Positions 40,450-48,968 of a DNA stretch of 64,000 nt are shown in pieces. A model generated the notes under the pieces. That model had not been told where the DNA came from and made no database searches. It worked only from the letters and a program-made list of their open reading frames with translations. The translations under genes and the position numbers were made by a program. Source of the stretch: Moheibacter sp035515075 (GTDB lineage Bacteria; Bacteroidota; Bacteroidia; Flavobacteriales; Weeksellaceae); NCBI GenBank assembly GCA_035515075.1, contig DATJBZ010000029.1, forward strand, positions 1-64,000, read 5' to 3'. Positions within the stretch are counted from its first letter, which is position 1, and every line of letters starts with the position of its first letter.

Positions 40450-40860
40450 TTATTTTGGACCATTTTCAAATCGATCAATGATGAATTTTGGGCAACGAAT
40501 GGGGCGTCGATTTTGACTGTCTACAAATACCAAAGTGGTTGAAGCCGTTGTTAATAACTTGTTGTTTTCGCCATAGATTTCATAATCAAAAACCAATCTC
40601 GGACCAGAAGGAATTTCATTCAATTTTACATGAATAACCAACAATTCATCGTATTTTGCAGGCCTTAAGTATTTGATGTTTAAATCAATAACAGGCAGCA
40701 TGATGCCTTGGGCTTCAATGTCTTTGTAGGGCATGCCGATCTCTCTGAAAAATTCTATCCGAGCGACCTCTAAATAGGCGGGATAATTGCCATGGTATAC
40801 GATGCCCATTTGGTCGGTTTCGCCATATCTGACACGGATTGAAACAGTTGTAGTATGCAT
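40450..40860 (-). CDS. YbgC/4-hydroxybenzoyl-CoA-thioesterase-like acyl-CoA thioesterase
   Basis: A 136-residue hotdog-fold protein. The motif RYGETDQMGIVYHGNYPAYL (11-30) contains the catalytic Asp16 and the family's His23-Asn25 region. A strand-rich second half (RLVFDYEIYGE, ASTTLVFVD) completes the hotdog. YbgC-type enzymes hydrolyse short-chain acyl-CoA or acyl-ACP and are often tied to envelope or phospholipid metabolism. It is divergent from dnaA and has its own -7 element. Confidence 0.87.
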   Translation of the reverse strand: MHTTTVSIRVRYGETDQMGIVYHGNYPAYLEVARIEFFREIGMPYKDIEAQGIMLPVIDLNIKYLRPAKYDELLVIHVKLNEIPSGPRLVFDYEIYGENNKLLTTASTTLVFVDSQNRRPIRCPKFIIDRFENGPK

Positions 40861-40884
40861 GATTTTTTTGTTTTAAATTTGATA

Positions 40885-40892
40885 CAAATATA
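40885..40892 (-). promoter_or_regulatory. -7 promoter element of the thioesterase gene
   Basis: TATATTTG on the minus strand, perfect, 24 bp before the ATG at 40860. Confidence 0.5.
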
Positions 40893-41022
40893 TTTCTAAA
40901 AAGTCAATAGAGCTTTGGTTTTTTTAACTGAAAAATTATGAGCATTTTTGCTAAACATTCAAAAAGCGACTATATTAGTCTTCTTTAAAAAGTATTAATC
41001 AAAATTTTCAACTTAAGTAACT

Positions 41023-42453
41023 ATGGGAAAAACTGCAGAAACGGTTTGGGAAAATTGTCTGAAATTTGTTAGCGATAACATACAAGAACAAGCTTTCAAA
41101 ACTTGGTTTTCTCCTATTCGACCAATCAAATTAAATCAAAACATTTTAACCATTCAAGTACCCAGTAAGTTTTTCTATGAATGGTTGGAAGAACATTATG
41201 TCAAATTGCTCAAAACTGCTCTTCAAAAAGAGTTGGGTGCAGAAGCAAAATTGGTGTACAGCACGGTCATGGACCAAAAAACGGTAGGCAATCAACCTTA
41301 TACCGTGAGTTATCCAAGTGTTAACCGAGAAAATGTCAAACCACAAGTTGTGGATGCGCCAATGTCGATTGACAGCAAAAAGGTGCAAAATCCATTCATC
41401 ATCCCTGGTTTGCAAAAAATGAAAATTGATTCTCAATTGAATGTGAACAATAGTTTTAGCAATTTTATTGAAGGGGACACCAACCGTTTGGCGCGCTCTG
41501 CAGGTAGAGCAGTGGCGAAAAGACCGGGGGGAACTGCCTTCAATCCTTTGTTTATTTATGGTGGTGTCGGTTTGGGGAAAACCCACTTGGCACATGCCAT
41601 CGGTTTAGAAGCCAAAGAAATCAATCCAGACAAAACGGTTTTGTATGTTTCAACGGAAAGATTTACCCAACAATTTACGGACGCAGCGCAACGAAACAAC
41701 CGAAACGATTTCATGCACTTTTATCAAATGATCGACATTTTGATCATCGATGACATCCAATTTTTATCTGGAAAAAAAGCGACGCAGGAAGCGTTCTTTA
41801 ATATATTCAATGATTTGCACCAAAAAGGAAACCAAATCATTTTGACTTCAGACAAGTCACCCGTGGACATTCAAGACATCGAGCAAAGATTGATTTCTCG
41901 ATTCAAATGGGGACTTTCTGCAGATCTTCAAACGCCAGATTACGATACGCGTTTGGCCATTTTGAAACACAAAATGGAAAGAGATGGCATTGAACTGACC
42001 GATGAAGTGGTGGAGTACATTGCCTCCAACATCAAAACAAACATCCGAGAATTGGAAGGTTGTTTGAATTCGATCATTGCGCAATCTACTTTGAACAAAA
42101 AGGAAATCACTTTGGAATTGACTGAGAAAACATTGTCCAGCTTCATTTCCAATACAAGAAAAGAAATTTCTATCGATTATATCCAACGTGTGGTGTGTGA
42201 TTATTTCAAAATTCCAATCGACGATGTTCAATCCAAAACCAGAAAACGCGATGTGGTACAAGCCAGACAATTGGCGATGTTTTTTGCGAAAAAATACACC
42301 AAAGCTTCTTTGGCGAGCATCGGTTCTCAAATCGGGAAACGCGACCACGCTACCGTGCTACATGCGTGTAAAACGGTGAAAAACTTGACGGAAACCGACA
42401 AGATTTTCAAAGGTTATTATGATGATTTGAACCGAAAAATTGGTTTGGAATAA
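41023..42453 (+). CDS. dnaA: Chromosomal replication initiator DnaA
   Basis: A 476-residue initiator protein. Domain I (about 1-85, WENCLKFVSDNIQEQAFKTW) mediates oligomerisation. AAA+ domain III has Walker A GGVGLGKT (180-187) and Walker B IIDDIQFL (Asp243/Asp244). Domain IV binds DnaA boxes with SLASIGSQIGKRDHATVLHA. Length and order are typical. The 162 bp upstream contain no recognisable DnaA box (TTATNCACA), so no origin is apparent here, and neither dnaN nor rpmH is adjacent, as is common in Bacteroidota. Two small genes follow within 12 bp and a 4-bp overlap. Confidence 0.95.
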   Translation: MGKTAETVWENCLKFVSDNIQEQAFKTWFSPIRPIKLNQNILTIQVPSKFFYEWLEEHYVKLLKTALQKELGAEAKLVYSTVMDQKTVGNQPYTVSYPSVNRENVKPQVVDAPMSIDSKKVQNPFIIPGLQKMKIDSQLNVNNSFSNFIEGDTNRLARSAGRAVAKRPGGTAFNPLFIYGGVGLGKTHLAHAIGLEAKEINPDKTVLYVSTERFTQQFTDAAQRNNRNDFMHFYQMIDILIIDDIQFLSGKKATQEAFFNIFNDLHQKGNQIILTSDKSPVDIQDIEQRLISRFKWGLSADLQTPDYDTRLAILKHKMERDGIELTDEVVEYIASNIKTNIRELEGCLNSIIAQSTLNKKEITLELTEKTLSSFISNTRKEISIDYIQRVVCDYFKIPIDDVQSKTRKRDVVQARQLAMFFAKKYTKASLASIGSQIGKRDHATVLHACKTVKNLTETDKIFKGYYDDLNRKIGLE

Positions 42454-42464
42454 ATTTCAACGAC

Positions 42465-42899
42465 ATGAATATTTTAATGGTTTGTTTGGGCAACATCTGT
42501 CGTTCACCATTGGCTGAGGGCATTTTACAGTCCAAAGCGCCAACTGGCATGAAGATAGATTCTGCAGGCACTTCAAATTGGCATGTCGGAAAAAGTCCAG
42601 ACAAAAGATCCATCGCTGTGGCCAAACAACATGGCATCGACATCTCCAACCAAAAAGCCAGACAATTTCAATCTGAAGATTTCTCCAATTTTGATGTGAT
42701 TTTTGTGATGGATCAATCGAATTATGCCGATGTTTTGGCTTTGGCAAAAAATGAAGTAGAAAAAAGCAAAGTCCGTTTGATTTTGGGCAATTATCAAGAA
42801 GTTCCAGACCCTTATTATGGCGGAGAGGATGGATTTGAAGCGGTTTACCAAATGCTGGATGAAGCCACTGATCAATTCCTACAATCCTTGTCATCATGA
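42465..42899 (+). CDS. Low-molecular-weight protein-tyrosine-phosphatase
   Basis: A 144-residue phosphatase with the P-loop CLGNICRS (nucleophile Cys7, Arg13) at the N terminus and the general-acid Asp115 in VPDPYYGG. This matches the LMW-PTP family in length and order. In bacteria these enzymes usually dephosphorylate BY-kinases of polysaccharide export, or act on phosphoarginine; no such gene is near. It starts 12 bp after dnaA and overlaps the next gene by 4 bp, an arrangement repeated in other Bacteroidota. Confidence 0.9.
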   Translation: MNILMVCLGNICRSPLAEGILQSKAPTGMKIDSAGTSNWHVGKSPDKRSIAVAKQHGIDISNQKARQFQSEDFSNFDVIFVMDQSNYADVLALAKNEVEKSKVRLILGNYQEVPDPYYGGEDGFEAVYQMLDEATDQFLQSLSS

Positions 42900-43603
42900 A
42901 AAAAAAACTGTATTTGATTCCCAACTTATTGGGCAATGACCAACACGAGAAAACCTTGCCAGCCTACAATTTGGCAATAGTGAATGAGTTGAAAGCCTTT
43001 GTGGTAGAAAATGAAAAATCCGCACGGAAATTCATCAAAACCATTTTGCCCCAAAAAGTACAAAGCGAATTGGAAATACACATTTTGGATAAAAACACTT
43101 CCCATCACGAATTGCAAACCTTATCCAAATTACTGGACCAAGAAGTCTCCATTGGAATTATTTCTGAAGCAGGATTGCCTGCTGTCGCTGATCCCGGTGC
43201 ACTTTTGGTCAAGATTGCCCACCAAAAAAACATTCAGGTCGTTCCTTTGATTGGTCCTTCTTCGATTTTATTGGCTTTGATGGCTTCTGGAATGAATGGC
43301 CAAAAATTCATGTTCCATGGTTATTTGCCCATTGATCCTTTCGAGCGAAAAAAAGCCATTCAAAAATTGGAAACCGATAGTCGAAAGGAAAACTGCACCC
43401 AAATTTTCATGGAAACACCTTACCGCAACAACCAGTTGCTGGCAGATTTGGTAAAGCATTGCCAAGCTTCTACTTCCTTATGTTTGGCGGTGAATTTAAC
43501 GATGGATGATGAATTCATTTTGACGCAATCCATTAAAAATTGGGCACAAAAAAAGACGGACTTTCATAAAAAGCCCGCCATTTTCTTGTTAGAATCTTTC
43601 TAA
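42896..43603 (+). CDS. RsmI-like SAM-dependent methyltransferase (tetrapyrrole methylase fold)
   Basis: A 235-residue protein related to 16S rRNA 2'-O-ribose methyltransferase RsmI. SIGIISEAGLPAVADPGALL and PLIGPSSILLALMASGMNGQ match the SAM-binding loops of the fold. The N-terminal part lacks the typical RsmI start (LYVVATPIGN-like) and instead begins KLYLIPNLLGND, and the C-terminal RsmI helix is absent, so it is a paralogous group rather than RsmI itself. The substrate is unknown. It closes the dnaA transcript and ends 6 bp from the convergent OmpA gene. Confidence 0.8.
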   Translation: MKKKLYLIPNLLGNDQHEKTLPAYNLAIVNELKAFVVENEKSARKFIKTILPQKVQSELEIHILDKNTSHHELQTLSKLLDQEVSIGIISEAGLPAVADPGALLVKIAHQKNIQVVPLIGPSSILLALMASGMNGQKFMFHGYLPIDPFERKKAIQKLETDSRKENCTQIFMETPYRNNQLLADLVKHCQASTSLCLAVNLTMDDEFILTQSIKNWAQKKTDFHKKPAIFLLESF

Positions 43604-43609
43604 AATTTC

Positions 43610-44443
43610 TTAGTTCGTTTCAGGTGCTTGACCAATCAACTCCATGAACTCATCCAATTGAGGCGTGATGATGATTTGGGTACGTCTGTTTCTTGCACGT
43701 CCTTGATCTGTTGCATTGCTCGCAATCGGATTGTACTCTCCACGACCACCTGCAGTCAGACGTTTTGGATCTACGCCATGTTGGTTTTGAAGCGCTTGTA
43801 CAACGGAAGAAGCACGCAAAGTACTCAAATCCCAGTTGTTTCTGATGTTCGGTTTGCTGATCGGCACATTGTCGGTGTTTCCTTCGATCAATACATCATA
43901 ATCTCTGTAATCTTTGATGATTTTCGCGATTTTTGACAAAGTTTCGTTGGCAGCAGAACTGATCTCATAGCTTCCTGATTTGTACAACATGTTGTCAGCC
44001 AATGAAATGTAAACCACTCCTTTCAATACTTGAACATCCACATCTTTCATTTCTTCTCTGCTCAATGAACGAGTCAAATTGTTGGTCAATACCATGTTCA
44101 ATGAGTCATTTTTACGATTGATTTCAGTCAAATGCTTGATGTACTTGTTCGAAGCATTGATTTCATCAATCAATTTGGTGATGTTCGCACCGCCTTGCTT
44201 GCTTCCAGCCAAACATTCGCTCAAAGCAGTTTGTAAAGCAGACATGTTGTTTCTTTCAGATTGAATCATGTCTTCCAAGCTTTGTACCCTTGATTTTGCT
44301 GAAGCCAATTCTGTTTGACATCCTTGATTTTCAGAATAAACACTGTTGAATTTAGACTGTAGTTCGTCGTATTGCTTTTTTGGAACACAACTCGTTACCA
44401 GCAAAGCGGCAACTGCTACTAATGATAAAATGGATAATCTCAT
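43610..44443 (-). CDS. OmpA-family peptidoglycan-binding lipoprotein
   Basis: A 277-residue outer-membrane lipoprotein. The signal peptide ends in the lipobox LVTSC with Cys19. A coiled-coil region (about 25-80) precedes the OmpA-like domain (about 135-265), which includes VLIEGNTDNVPI and LSTLRASSVVQAL and the basic RARNRRTQIIITP. The TDNVP and NRRTQI motifs belong to the peptidoglycan-binding pocket. It probably links the outer membrane to the wall. No terminator separates it from the convergent methylase gene. Confidence 0.88.
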   Translation of the reverse strand: MRLSILSLVAVAALLVTSCVPKKQYDELQSKFNSVYSENQGCQTELASAKSRVQSLEDMIQSERNNMSALQTALSECLAGSKQGGANITKLIDEINASNKYIKHLTEINRKNDSLNMVLTNNLTRSLSREEMKDVDVQVLKGVVYISLADNMLYKSGSYEISSAANETLSKIAKIIKDYRDYDVLIEGNTDNVPISKPNIRNNWDLSTLRASSVVQALQNQHGVDPKRLTAGGRGEYNPIASNATDQGRARNRRTQIIITPQLDEFMELIGQAPETN

Positions 44444-44659
44444 AAAATTATTTATTTAAACTTGTATTACAACGTAATTTTGAATGATTTAGTCTATTGT
44501 TTTAGATGCTATACCGCAATTCTAAAACAAAACTAAGTAAAACGTATCAATTAACGTTCCATACTTCTTACTTTTTCTGAAATTCGCCCAAATACTCAAA
44601 GAAAGCAGCAATTGATTTGTTGGAAAAGCGGGAATGATTTAACTTGGCGAGAATTTAGT

Positions 44660-45694
44660 ATGCAAATGAAAACGAAAATATTATTAATTTATACAGGAGG
44701 AACCATCGGCATGGTCAAGGATTATGAGAACAATTCTTTGGTGCCTTTTGATTTCGATAACTTATTGAAACACATTCCTGAATTGAAATTAATCGACAGT
44801 GAAATCAGTTATACAGGTTTTGAGACACCGATTGATTCGTCAGACATGAACACAGAACATTGGATACAACTGGCTGAAATCATTCAAAATAATTATCAAA
44901 AATACGATGGTTTTGTGATTTTACACGGAACCGATACCATGGCATATTCAGCTTCCGCTTTGAGTTTCATGTTGAATGGTCTGCAGAAACCTGTCATTTT
45001 CACTGGTTCACAATTGCCTGTGGGTGATTTGCGCACCGATGCCAAAGAAAATTTGATCACGTCGATTCATTTTGCTTCTTTGCAACAAGAAAATGGACCA
45101 GCTGTTCGGGAAGTTTGCATTTATTTTGAATATAAGTTATTGAGAGCGAATCGAACCACTAAGATCAACGCAGAAAACTTCGACGCTTTTGCTTCACCCG
45201 ATTATCCGGATTTGGCAGAGTCGGGGATTCGTCTGGATGTACGCCAAGGCGTTTTGCGTTCTGAAGATTCTTCGATTCCTTTTTCAATCAACACCCAACT
45301 CGATACCCAATTGGGCTTGATGAAGATTTTTCCAGGCATGAACCGAAATTTTATTGAAAGTTTATTCAGCGCCAAAGAAATGAAAGCAATCATCATTGAA
45401 GCTTTTGGTTCTGGGAATATATTCTCTTACGATTGGTTCAAAGACTTGTTGCGCAAAAAAGCAGAAAAAGGTTTGATTTTCATCATCAATACCCAATGTG
45501 CAGGGGGGATGGTAGAAATTGGTCGTTATGAAACCAGTGATATTTTCAAAGAAATCGATGCCGTCAATGGTTTTGATTTGACCACCGAAGCTTCGGTCGC
45601 AAAAACCATTCATCTGTTGGGTCAAAATTTGTCAAAACAGGAATTCAAACGCCAATATGAAACTGATTTGAGAGGAGAATTGTCCAAAATTTAA
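44660..45694 (+). CDS. Type I asparaginase
   Basis: A 344-residue L-asparaginase. ATG 44660 gives MQMKTKILLIYTGGTIGMVK with the nucleophile Thr15 in TGGTI; the second catalytic segment is HGTDTMAYSA (Thr91, Asp92), and a lysine lies in DLRTDAKENL. No signal peptide is present, so this is the cytoplasmic type. An upstream in-frame start at 44612 would add a non-conserved leader. The 216 bp between the OmpA start and this gene hold no clear promoter match. It probably serves nitrogen scavenging. Confidence 0.9.
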   Translation: MQMKTKILLIYTGGTIGMVKDYENNSLVPFDFDNLLKHIPELKLIDSEISYTGFETPIDSSDMNTEHWIQLAEIIQNNYQKYDGFVILHGTDTMAYSASALSFMLNGLQKPVIFTGSQLPVGDLRTDAKENLITSIHFASLQQENGPAVREVCIYFEYKLLRANRTTKINAENFDAFASPDYPDLAESGIRLDVRQGVLRSEDSSIPFSINTQLDTQLGLMKIFPGMNRNFIESLFSAKEMKAIIIEAFGSGNIFSYDWFKDLLRKKAEKGLIFIINTQCAGGMVEIGRYETSDIFKEIDAVNGFDLTTEASVAKTIHLLGQNLSKQEFKRQYETDLRGELSKI

Positions 45695-45809
45695 AGTTTT
45701 ATAGCTTGAGGATGAAATAATTTCAATACTAATAAAATCTACAAATAACTGATAATTATGTAAATGCAAAATTGTCAGTTATTTTTTTGAAATTATTTAG
45801 TACTTTGTG

Positions 45810-45841
45810 TTGCATACTACTATTCATTGTTTGTATATTTG
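45810..45841 (+). promoter_or_regulatory. Promoter of the padR-pspC operon
   Basis: TTG (45810-45812), a 21-bp spacer, then TATATTTG (45834-45841), 21 bp before the ATG at 45863. The inverted repeat TAGTA-N12-TACTA (45798-45819) covers the -33 element and is a candidate site for PadR autorepression. Confidence 0.6.
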
Positions 45842-45862
45842 CATAGCATAACATGATAAACC

Positions 45863-46207
45863 ATGGACATAGAGAAAACCAAAACCCAGATGAGAAAGGG
45901 GATACTCGAATATTGTATCCTGAGTATCATCCAAAAAAACGGAGATGCATACGCCTCTGATTTGTTGGATGAACTCAAAAAATCGGAAATGATCGTAGTG
46001 GAGGGAACGATTTACCCTTTGCTCACGCGTTTAAAAAATGAAGAGCTGTTGGCTTATCGATGGGAGGAATCCACTTCTGGACCGCCACGAAAGTATTTTA
46101 CACTTACAGACAAAGGCGCTATTTTTTTAAATGAATTATCAAAGACTTGGCTTCAATTGAAACAAGCAGTCAATCGTATAACACAAGAAAACACTCAAAA
46201 TGGATAA
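45863..46207 (+). CDS. PadR-family transcriptional regulator
   Basis: A 114-residue regulator with the PadR winged helix: GILEYCILSIIQKNGDAYAS (helix-turn-helix start), VVEGTIYPLLTRLKNEELLA (recognition helix and wing) and PPRKYFTLTDKG, then a short dimerisation helix. PadR proteins are typically repressors relieved by a ligand or envelope stress. It overlaps pspC by 8 bp, so both are produced together; this pairing is standard in Bacteroidota and suggests the PspC protein is its main partner or target. Confidence 0.9.
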   Translation: MDIEKTKTQMRKGILEYCILSIIQKNGDAYASDLLDELKKSEMIVVEGTIYPLLTRLKNEELLAYRWEESTSGPPRKYFTLTDKGAIFLNELSKTWLQLKQAVNRITQENTQNG

Positions 46208-47870
46208 GACAATTGCAATCAGTTTAGGCGGATTTTCATTCACGATCGATGAAATCGCCTACAGAAAATTAAAAACATACCTAGATGAAATTCGACAATC
46301 ATTGAACAACATGGAAGGTTCGGACGAAATCATGTCAGATGTCGAAATTCGAATTGCTGAACTTTTCAAAGAAAGATTGTCCAATCGGGAAGTGGTCAAC
46401 GAGTCGGACATCGATGCGGTGATGTTGGTGATGGGAAGACCAGAGCAATACATGGATGAGGAAAACGATAGTTCTAATGAATCATCTGTTTTCACAACTG
46501 AAAAAACCAAGAAAAAACTGTTCAGAGATGTCGATGAAAAAGTGTTGGGTGGTGTACTTTCTGGTTTAGCGCATTATTTGGGTATAGAAACTTGGATCAC
46601 AAGGGTGGTATTTATCGTATTGGTTTTTGCAGACATTCCTTTGACGGGTACTTCATTTACAGTGGTTTCTTATTTGATTCTTTGGATCATTTTGCCCAAA
46701 GCACAAACCACCGCACAGAAATATGAAATGCATGGACGGGCAGCAAATTTTGAAAACATCAAAAAAAACGTCAGTAATGCGACCAGCGAATTAAAAGGTG
46801 CGACATCCAATGTTTCTTCTACCTTAGGGGAAATCTTGCGAATTTTTGCGCGTATTCTATTGGCAATATTTGGATTTGTCTTTCTATGTATTGGTTTGAG
46901 CTTATTGATTGGTGCGATTTCCATTCTTTTCACTTACAACATGATTCCATTGCGTTTCTTTGGCTATGTAATTGATTATTCATGGCAATCTTGGTCGGCC
47001 AAAGCGATGATTTTCATCTTATTGACCATTCCAGCTTTGTTGTTTTCATTGGTCGGCGCACGATTGATATCCACGCGTGTTAAAATTCGAAAGACATTGA
47101 TAATTAGTGCTGTTGCGGTTTGGATTGCGACTTTGATCGGCGGCAGTATTTTGGCTTTGAGTTTGGCGAAAAATTACATGAATGAAGTGGAGTTTTCTGA
47201 AAAAAACGCCTATACTTTACTCAATGATACTTTGACCATTTCCATCAAAGACTATTATGAAGTAGGCAACAAAAAGTTAAAAATGCTGAATGAGTTGGAC
47301 GGATACATGGAATTTGATGGACAATTGCACCGAAAAAACAACAAAAAAGTCGAAGTTTTGAAATCCAATGACGACCAATTATGGGTGGAGGTGGTGTACT
47401 TTTCTAAAGGTGGAAGTTATGACCAAGCCCGCGAAAATGCAGAATTAATCGATTTCAAATACCAAATGAATGCCAATGGAGAATTGCTATTGGACGAATA
47501 CATTCTTTTGGGCAAAGACGCTAAAATCAGAGACCAATCTGTTTCCGTTCGTTTGTATGTTCCAGAAAATAAAAGCATTTATTTCAAAGACATCCAAAAG
47601 GCCAAATTCATGGACAAAAACAGCAGCTATTCTTCTTATGAATCTGTGAAAAATAGATTGTACCAATGGGAGAATGACGAATTTGAATGCCAAAATTGTT
47701 GGGAGGACAATGAGGGCAAAAAGGACAAAAAAAACAAGGAAGCCAAAGTGAAAATTTCCAAAGATGGAATTCACATTGAAGGTGGCACTGGCAAGGTAAT
47801 TATCAACGAAAACAAAATCGAAATTTCAGATGATACAGATTCTATTGACCATGCTAACACAGATCATTGA
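46200..47870 (+). CDS. PspC-domain membrane protein
   Basis: A 556-residue protein. An N-terminal segment (1-100) resembles the HAAS/DUF1700-type helical region found with PadR partners. The PspC domain follows at about 105-170 (RDVDEKVLGGVLSGLAHYLG), with a membrane span. Several further membrane spans (about 215-325) lead to a large extracytoplasmic domain, and the charged tail KKDKKNKEAKVKISKDG ends the chain. PspC proteins in other bacteria sense or counter inner-membrane stress. It overlaps padR by 8 bp. The following 358 bp (47871-48228) contain only hairpins. Confidence 0.83.
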   Translation: MDKTIAISLGGFSFTIDEIAYRKLKTYLDEIRQSLNNMEGSDEIMSDVEIRIAELFKERLSNREVVNESDIDAVMLVMGRPEQYMDEENDSSNESSVFTTEKTKKKLFRDVDEKVLGGVLSGLAHYLGIETWITRVVFIVLVFADIPLTGTSFTVVSYLILWIILPKAQTTAQKYEMHGRAANFENIKKNVSNATSELKGATSNVSSTLGEILRIFARILLAIFGFVFLCIGLSLLIGAISILFTYNMIPLRFFGYVIDYSWQSWSAKAMIFILLTIPALLFSLVGARLISTRVKIRKTLIISAVAVWIATLIGGSILALSLAKNYMNEVEFSEKNAYTLLNDTLTISIKDYYEVGNKKLKMLNELDGYMEFDGQLHRKNNKKVEVLKSNDDQLWVEVVYFSKGGSYDQARENAELIDFKYQMNANGELLLDEYILLGKDAKIRDQSVSVRLYVPENKSIYFKDIQKAKFMDKNSSYSSYESVKNRLYQWENDEFECQNCWEDNEGKKDKKNKEAKVKISKDGIHIEGGTGKVIINENKIEISDDTDSIDHANTDH

Positions 47871-47923
47871 TTGGGCGATTGCGCTGATCAGTTAATTTTT
47901 TATCACGTTTATTTACAAGAGAA

Positions 47924-47959
47924 AACAGTTGTAAAGGTCATTTTTACAGCTGTTTTTTT
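47924..47959 (+). terminator. Terminator 1 after pspC
   Basis: A 12-bp stem AACAGTTGTAAA/TTTACAGCTGTT with one G-U pair and a 7-base loop, then seven T in a row. Confidence 0.85.
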
Positions 47960-47966
47960 ATAAACG

Positions 47967-48007
47967 CCCTATTTTCAAAGGATAATCCGAAATTAAATAG
48001 GGTTTTT
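47967..48007 (+). terminator. Hairpin 2 after pspC
   Basis: An 8-bp stem CCCTATTT/AAATAGGG with a 20-base loop, followed by TTTTT. It starts 8 bp after the first terminator. Confidence 0.55.
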
Positions 48008-48160
48008 CCTTGTTTAATACAGGAATCTTCCTATATTAGTACTGTTGTAAAAAAAGAGAGTCAAATTTTTGAAAAGTAGTTTTACAATTTTAGTTGGTTT
48101 TTTTCTCGAAAAAAGAAACATTTCATACAAATGAATCTTTTTTATTTCTGTTAAAATTAG

Positions 48161-48199
48161 AAAAAGCAGTTGATTCTAAGTGAGTCAACTGCTTTTTTT
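48161..48199 (-). terminator. Bidirectional terminator of the DUF2807 operon
   Basis: The stem AAAAAGCAGTTGA/TCAACTGCTTTTT has an 11-base loop and reads as a terminator on both strands. It lies 30 bp beyond the end of the DUF2807 gene. Confidence 0.85.
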
Positions 48200-48228
48200 A
48201 ATGTAAATAAAAATTAAAAATGGAGGTG

Positions 48229-48942
48229 TTAATTGCTTTGAATCACCTTGCCCGAACCTCTTGAATTGGCATGGACTTGGTCGGTTTTTCCTTTGTAATA
48301 CACATTGCCCGAACCAGAAGATTGCACATTCAATTTGCCCGAAAGTTGAACCTTACAATCGCCCGAACCTGATTTCGTCAATTGGATGTCTTGTGCCATC
48401 AAATCAAAGGCTGACAAATCACCTGATCCTCTGCTGTTGATCTCAAAAACCTTGGTTTTTCCTTTGAGTTGAGTATCGCCAGACCCCATGGTTTGCAAAT
48501 CGATTTTGTCCGCATCTACTTGAAGCGACAAATCACCAGAACCCTTGCTCAACAAAGAAAGTGTGGTAGATTTCAACTTTCCTTTGGAAGTGATGTCTCC
48601 CGAACCAGTCGTTTCAATAGAGTTCAATTCATGGGCGGGAAAACTCACGCGGATTCCTTTTTTCATGGTATAACTTTGGTTGGGTTTCAATTGAATGATC
48701 AAAATCCCATCCTCAACTTTGGTTTCAACATAGTCGAGTACATTCGATTCTCCCTCCAAAATGATTTTACCATTTTTCTTTCCGTCCAAAATGGTCACAT
48801 CAATGGAGCCTGTCGCCTTCAAACCATCAAAATGAGTAGGAATACTTCGCTCTTTGGTAACTACTTTACCGTTACCTACGATTTTTTGCGCCATCGTCAT
48901 GATGGACAAGCAAAAGATAAAACTGATCAGATAGATTTTCAT
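48229..48942 (-). CDS. DUF2807 (GIN-domain) secreted beta-solenoid protein
   Basis: A 237-residue exported protein. Signal peptide MKIYLISFIFCLSIMTMAQ. The mature part is a parallel beta-solenoid with Gly-Ser-Gly turns repeated about every 20 residues: TGSGDI, KGSGDL, MGSGDT, RGSGDL, SGSGDC, SGSGNV, RGSGKV. This is the putative auto-transporter adhesin head (GIN) domain, common in Bacteroidota next to PspC and PadR genes. The exact role is unknown. It is the last gene of the ECF-sigma operon, 26 bp after the DUF4097-like gene. Confidence 0.87.
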   Translation of the reverse strand: MKIYLISFIFCLSIMTMAQKIVGNGKVVTKERSIPTHFDGLKATGSIDVTILDGKKNGKIILEGESNVLDYVETKVEDGILIIQLKPNQSYTMKKGIRVSFPAHELNSIETTGSGDITSKGKLKSTTLSLLSKGSGDLSLQVDADKIDLQTMGSGDTQLKGKTKVFEINSRGSGDLSAFDLMAQDIQLTKSGSGDCKVQLSGKLNVQSSGSGNVYYKGKTDQVHANSRGSGKVIQSN

Positions 48943-48968
48943 ATACTATTGTTTTTGAATTGTTTCAA

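Larger units (their letters stand above)
47871..48228 (+). other. Convergent intergenic region with three hairpins
   Basis: No gene is supported in this 358-bp stretch between pspC (+) and the DUF2807 gene (-). It holds three inverted repeats followed by T-runs, at 47924, 47967 and 48161, and an AT-rich middle without a recognisable promoter. Confidence 0.65.

Noticed and set aside
40861..41022. Replication origin next to dnaA
   Set aside because: No TTATNCACA boxes or AT-rich repeat array are present, and dnaN is not adjacent.
48857..48875. GTAAC...GTTAC half-sites similar to the sulfur operators
   Set aside because: The spacer is 9 bp rather than 4 and the sequence lies inside the DUF2807 coding region.
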